Assembly (NCBI GenBank): GCA_903930745.1
Contig: CAIYZX010000696.1
Location: 1 to 5,419, forward strand
Direction of reading: 5' to 3'
DNA from: an uncultured Chloroflexota bacterium
Lineage (GTDB): Bacteria > Chloroflexota > Limnocylindria > Limnocylindrales > CSP1-4
Length of the DNA stretch: 5,419 bases
Below, in pieces: positions 5,247 through 5,419 of this stretch. The notes below the pieces were generated by a model, which was not told where the DNA came from, ran no database searches, and saw nothing but the letters and a program-made list of their open reading frames with translations. The position numbers were made by a program, and so were the translations under genes. Positions within the stretch are counted from its first letter, which is position 1. Each line of letters starts with the position of its first letter.

Positions 5247-5419
5247 TTGACCGAGCAGGACCAGGCCCCGGAGCAGGACCCGGAGCAGCCGAAGGAGCCC
5301 GTGCGCGAGCGCGGCAAGACCGTTCACGGGGAGGCGGCGAACGCCGGCCACCGTGTCCTGGCCCCGGACGATGCCGAGGTTGAGGCCTACCTCGAGGTGG
5401 CGCTGGACGCGCCGCCGCC
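5247..5419 (+). CDS. Unrecognised protein, N-terminal part only (runs off the window)
   Basis: An open frame starts at TTG (5247) and continues past the window end, giving 57 full codons. GGGAGAGG at 5236-5243 provides a ribosome site. No ATG or GTG lies between the in-frame stop TGA (5178-5180) and this TTG. A GTG at 5301 preceded by GAAGGAG is an alternative, but its 3-base spacing is too short. The first 20 residues are low-complexity and acidic (EQDQAPEQDPEQPKEP). They are followed by RERGKTVHGEAANAGHR and an acidic stretch with APDDAEVEAYLE. No signal peptide or membrane segment is seen, so a cytoplasmic protein is likely. The fragment is too short to assign a family, and the gene is probably not part of the secreted-protein unit. 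Confidence 0.6.
   Translation, partial: MTEQDQAPEQDPEQPKEPVRERGKTVHGEAANAGHRVLAPDDAEVEAYLEVALDAPP

Noticed and set aside
3539..5317. 592-residue open frame on the minus strand
   Set aside because: The product is Gly/Arg/Ala-rich and mirrors the Ig-repeat coding sequence. It is a shadow of high-GC repetitive codons.

Overview
The window is very GC-rich, with codons strongly biased to G or C at the third position. It reads as a secreted or surface-protein locus from a high-GC bacterium. The visible end of a GuaB3-type protein (47 residues, ending in a TEGKSWQ-like tail) and the Ig-like repeats fit an actinobacterial (for example Thermoleophilia-like) or Chloroflexota genome. The sequence alone does not decide between them. 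No RNA gene, transposase, CRISPR array or phage gene is visible.

Layout, all on the + strand. (1) 1-146: 3' end of a GuaB3-family IMP dehydrogenase-related gene. (2) 147-324: a regulatory region with a perfect palindrome (177-190), three direct CYGTCAC repeats of which the last two have the exact Pho-box geometry (211-249), a plausible promoter, and a leader hairpin. (3) 325-840: a 171-residue secreted protein with a SipW-type signal motif, probably the main product. (4) 841-972: a 14-bp stem capped by TTCG, then a 75-nt stretch with no T at all. (5) 973-1659: a second small secreted protein with a related cysteine-paired beta domain and a Pro/Thr/Lys-rich tail. (6) 1661-5107: a 1148-residue secreted Ig-like repeat protein, starting one base after the previous stop. 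(7) 5108-5246: intergenic, with hairpins and a candidate promoter. (8) 5247-5419: the 5' end of an unrecognised gene with a TTG start.

The three central genes look like one functional unit of exported, non-anchored proteins, possibly subunits of a fibre or surface layer. The first two share a beta-sandwich-like cysteine pattern. The first and third share a W...GTG..(A/T)TG motif just after the hydrophobic signal. The large protein is built from an Fn3-like domain, an Ig-like domain, seven ~104-residue Ig-like repeats of two types in strict alternation (A-B-A-B-A-B-A), and a C-terminal SbsA-like domain. Cysteines occur in exactly seven pairs: none in type B, and one pair in every other domain.

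The strong hairpin after the first gene, together with the lack of any plausible promoter before the second, suggests that genes two and three are made at a lower level by read-through. That would be a major-subunit then minor-subunit arrangement, possibly under a PhoB/OmpR-type response regulator. This regulatory model is inference from the DNA.
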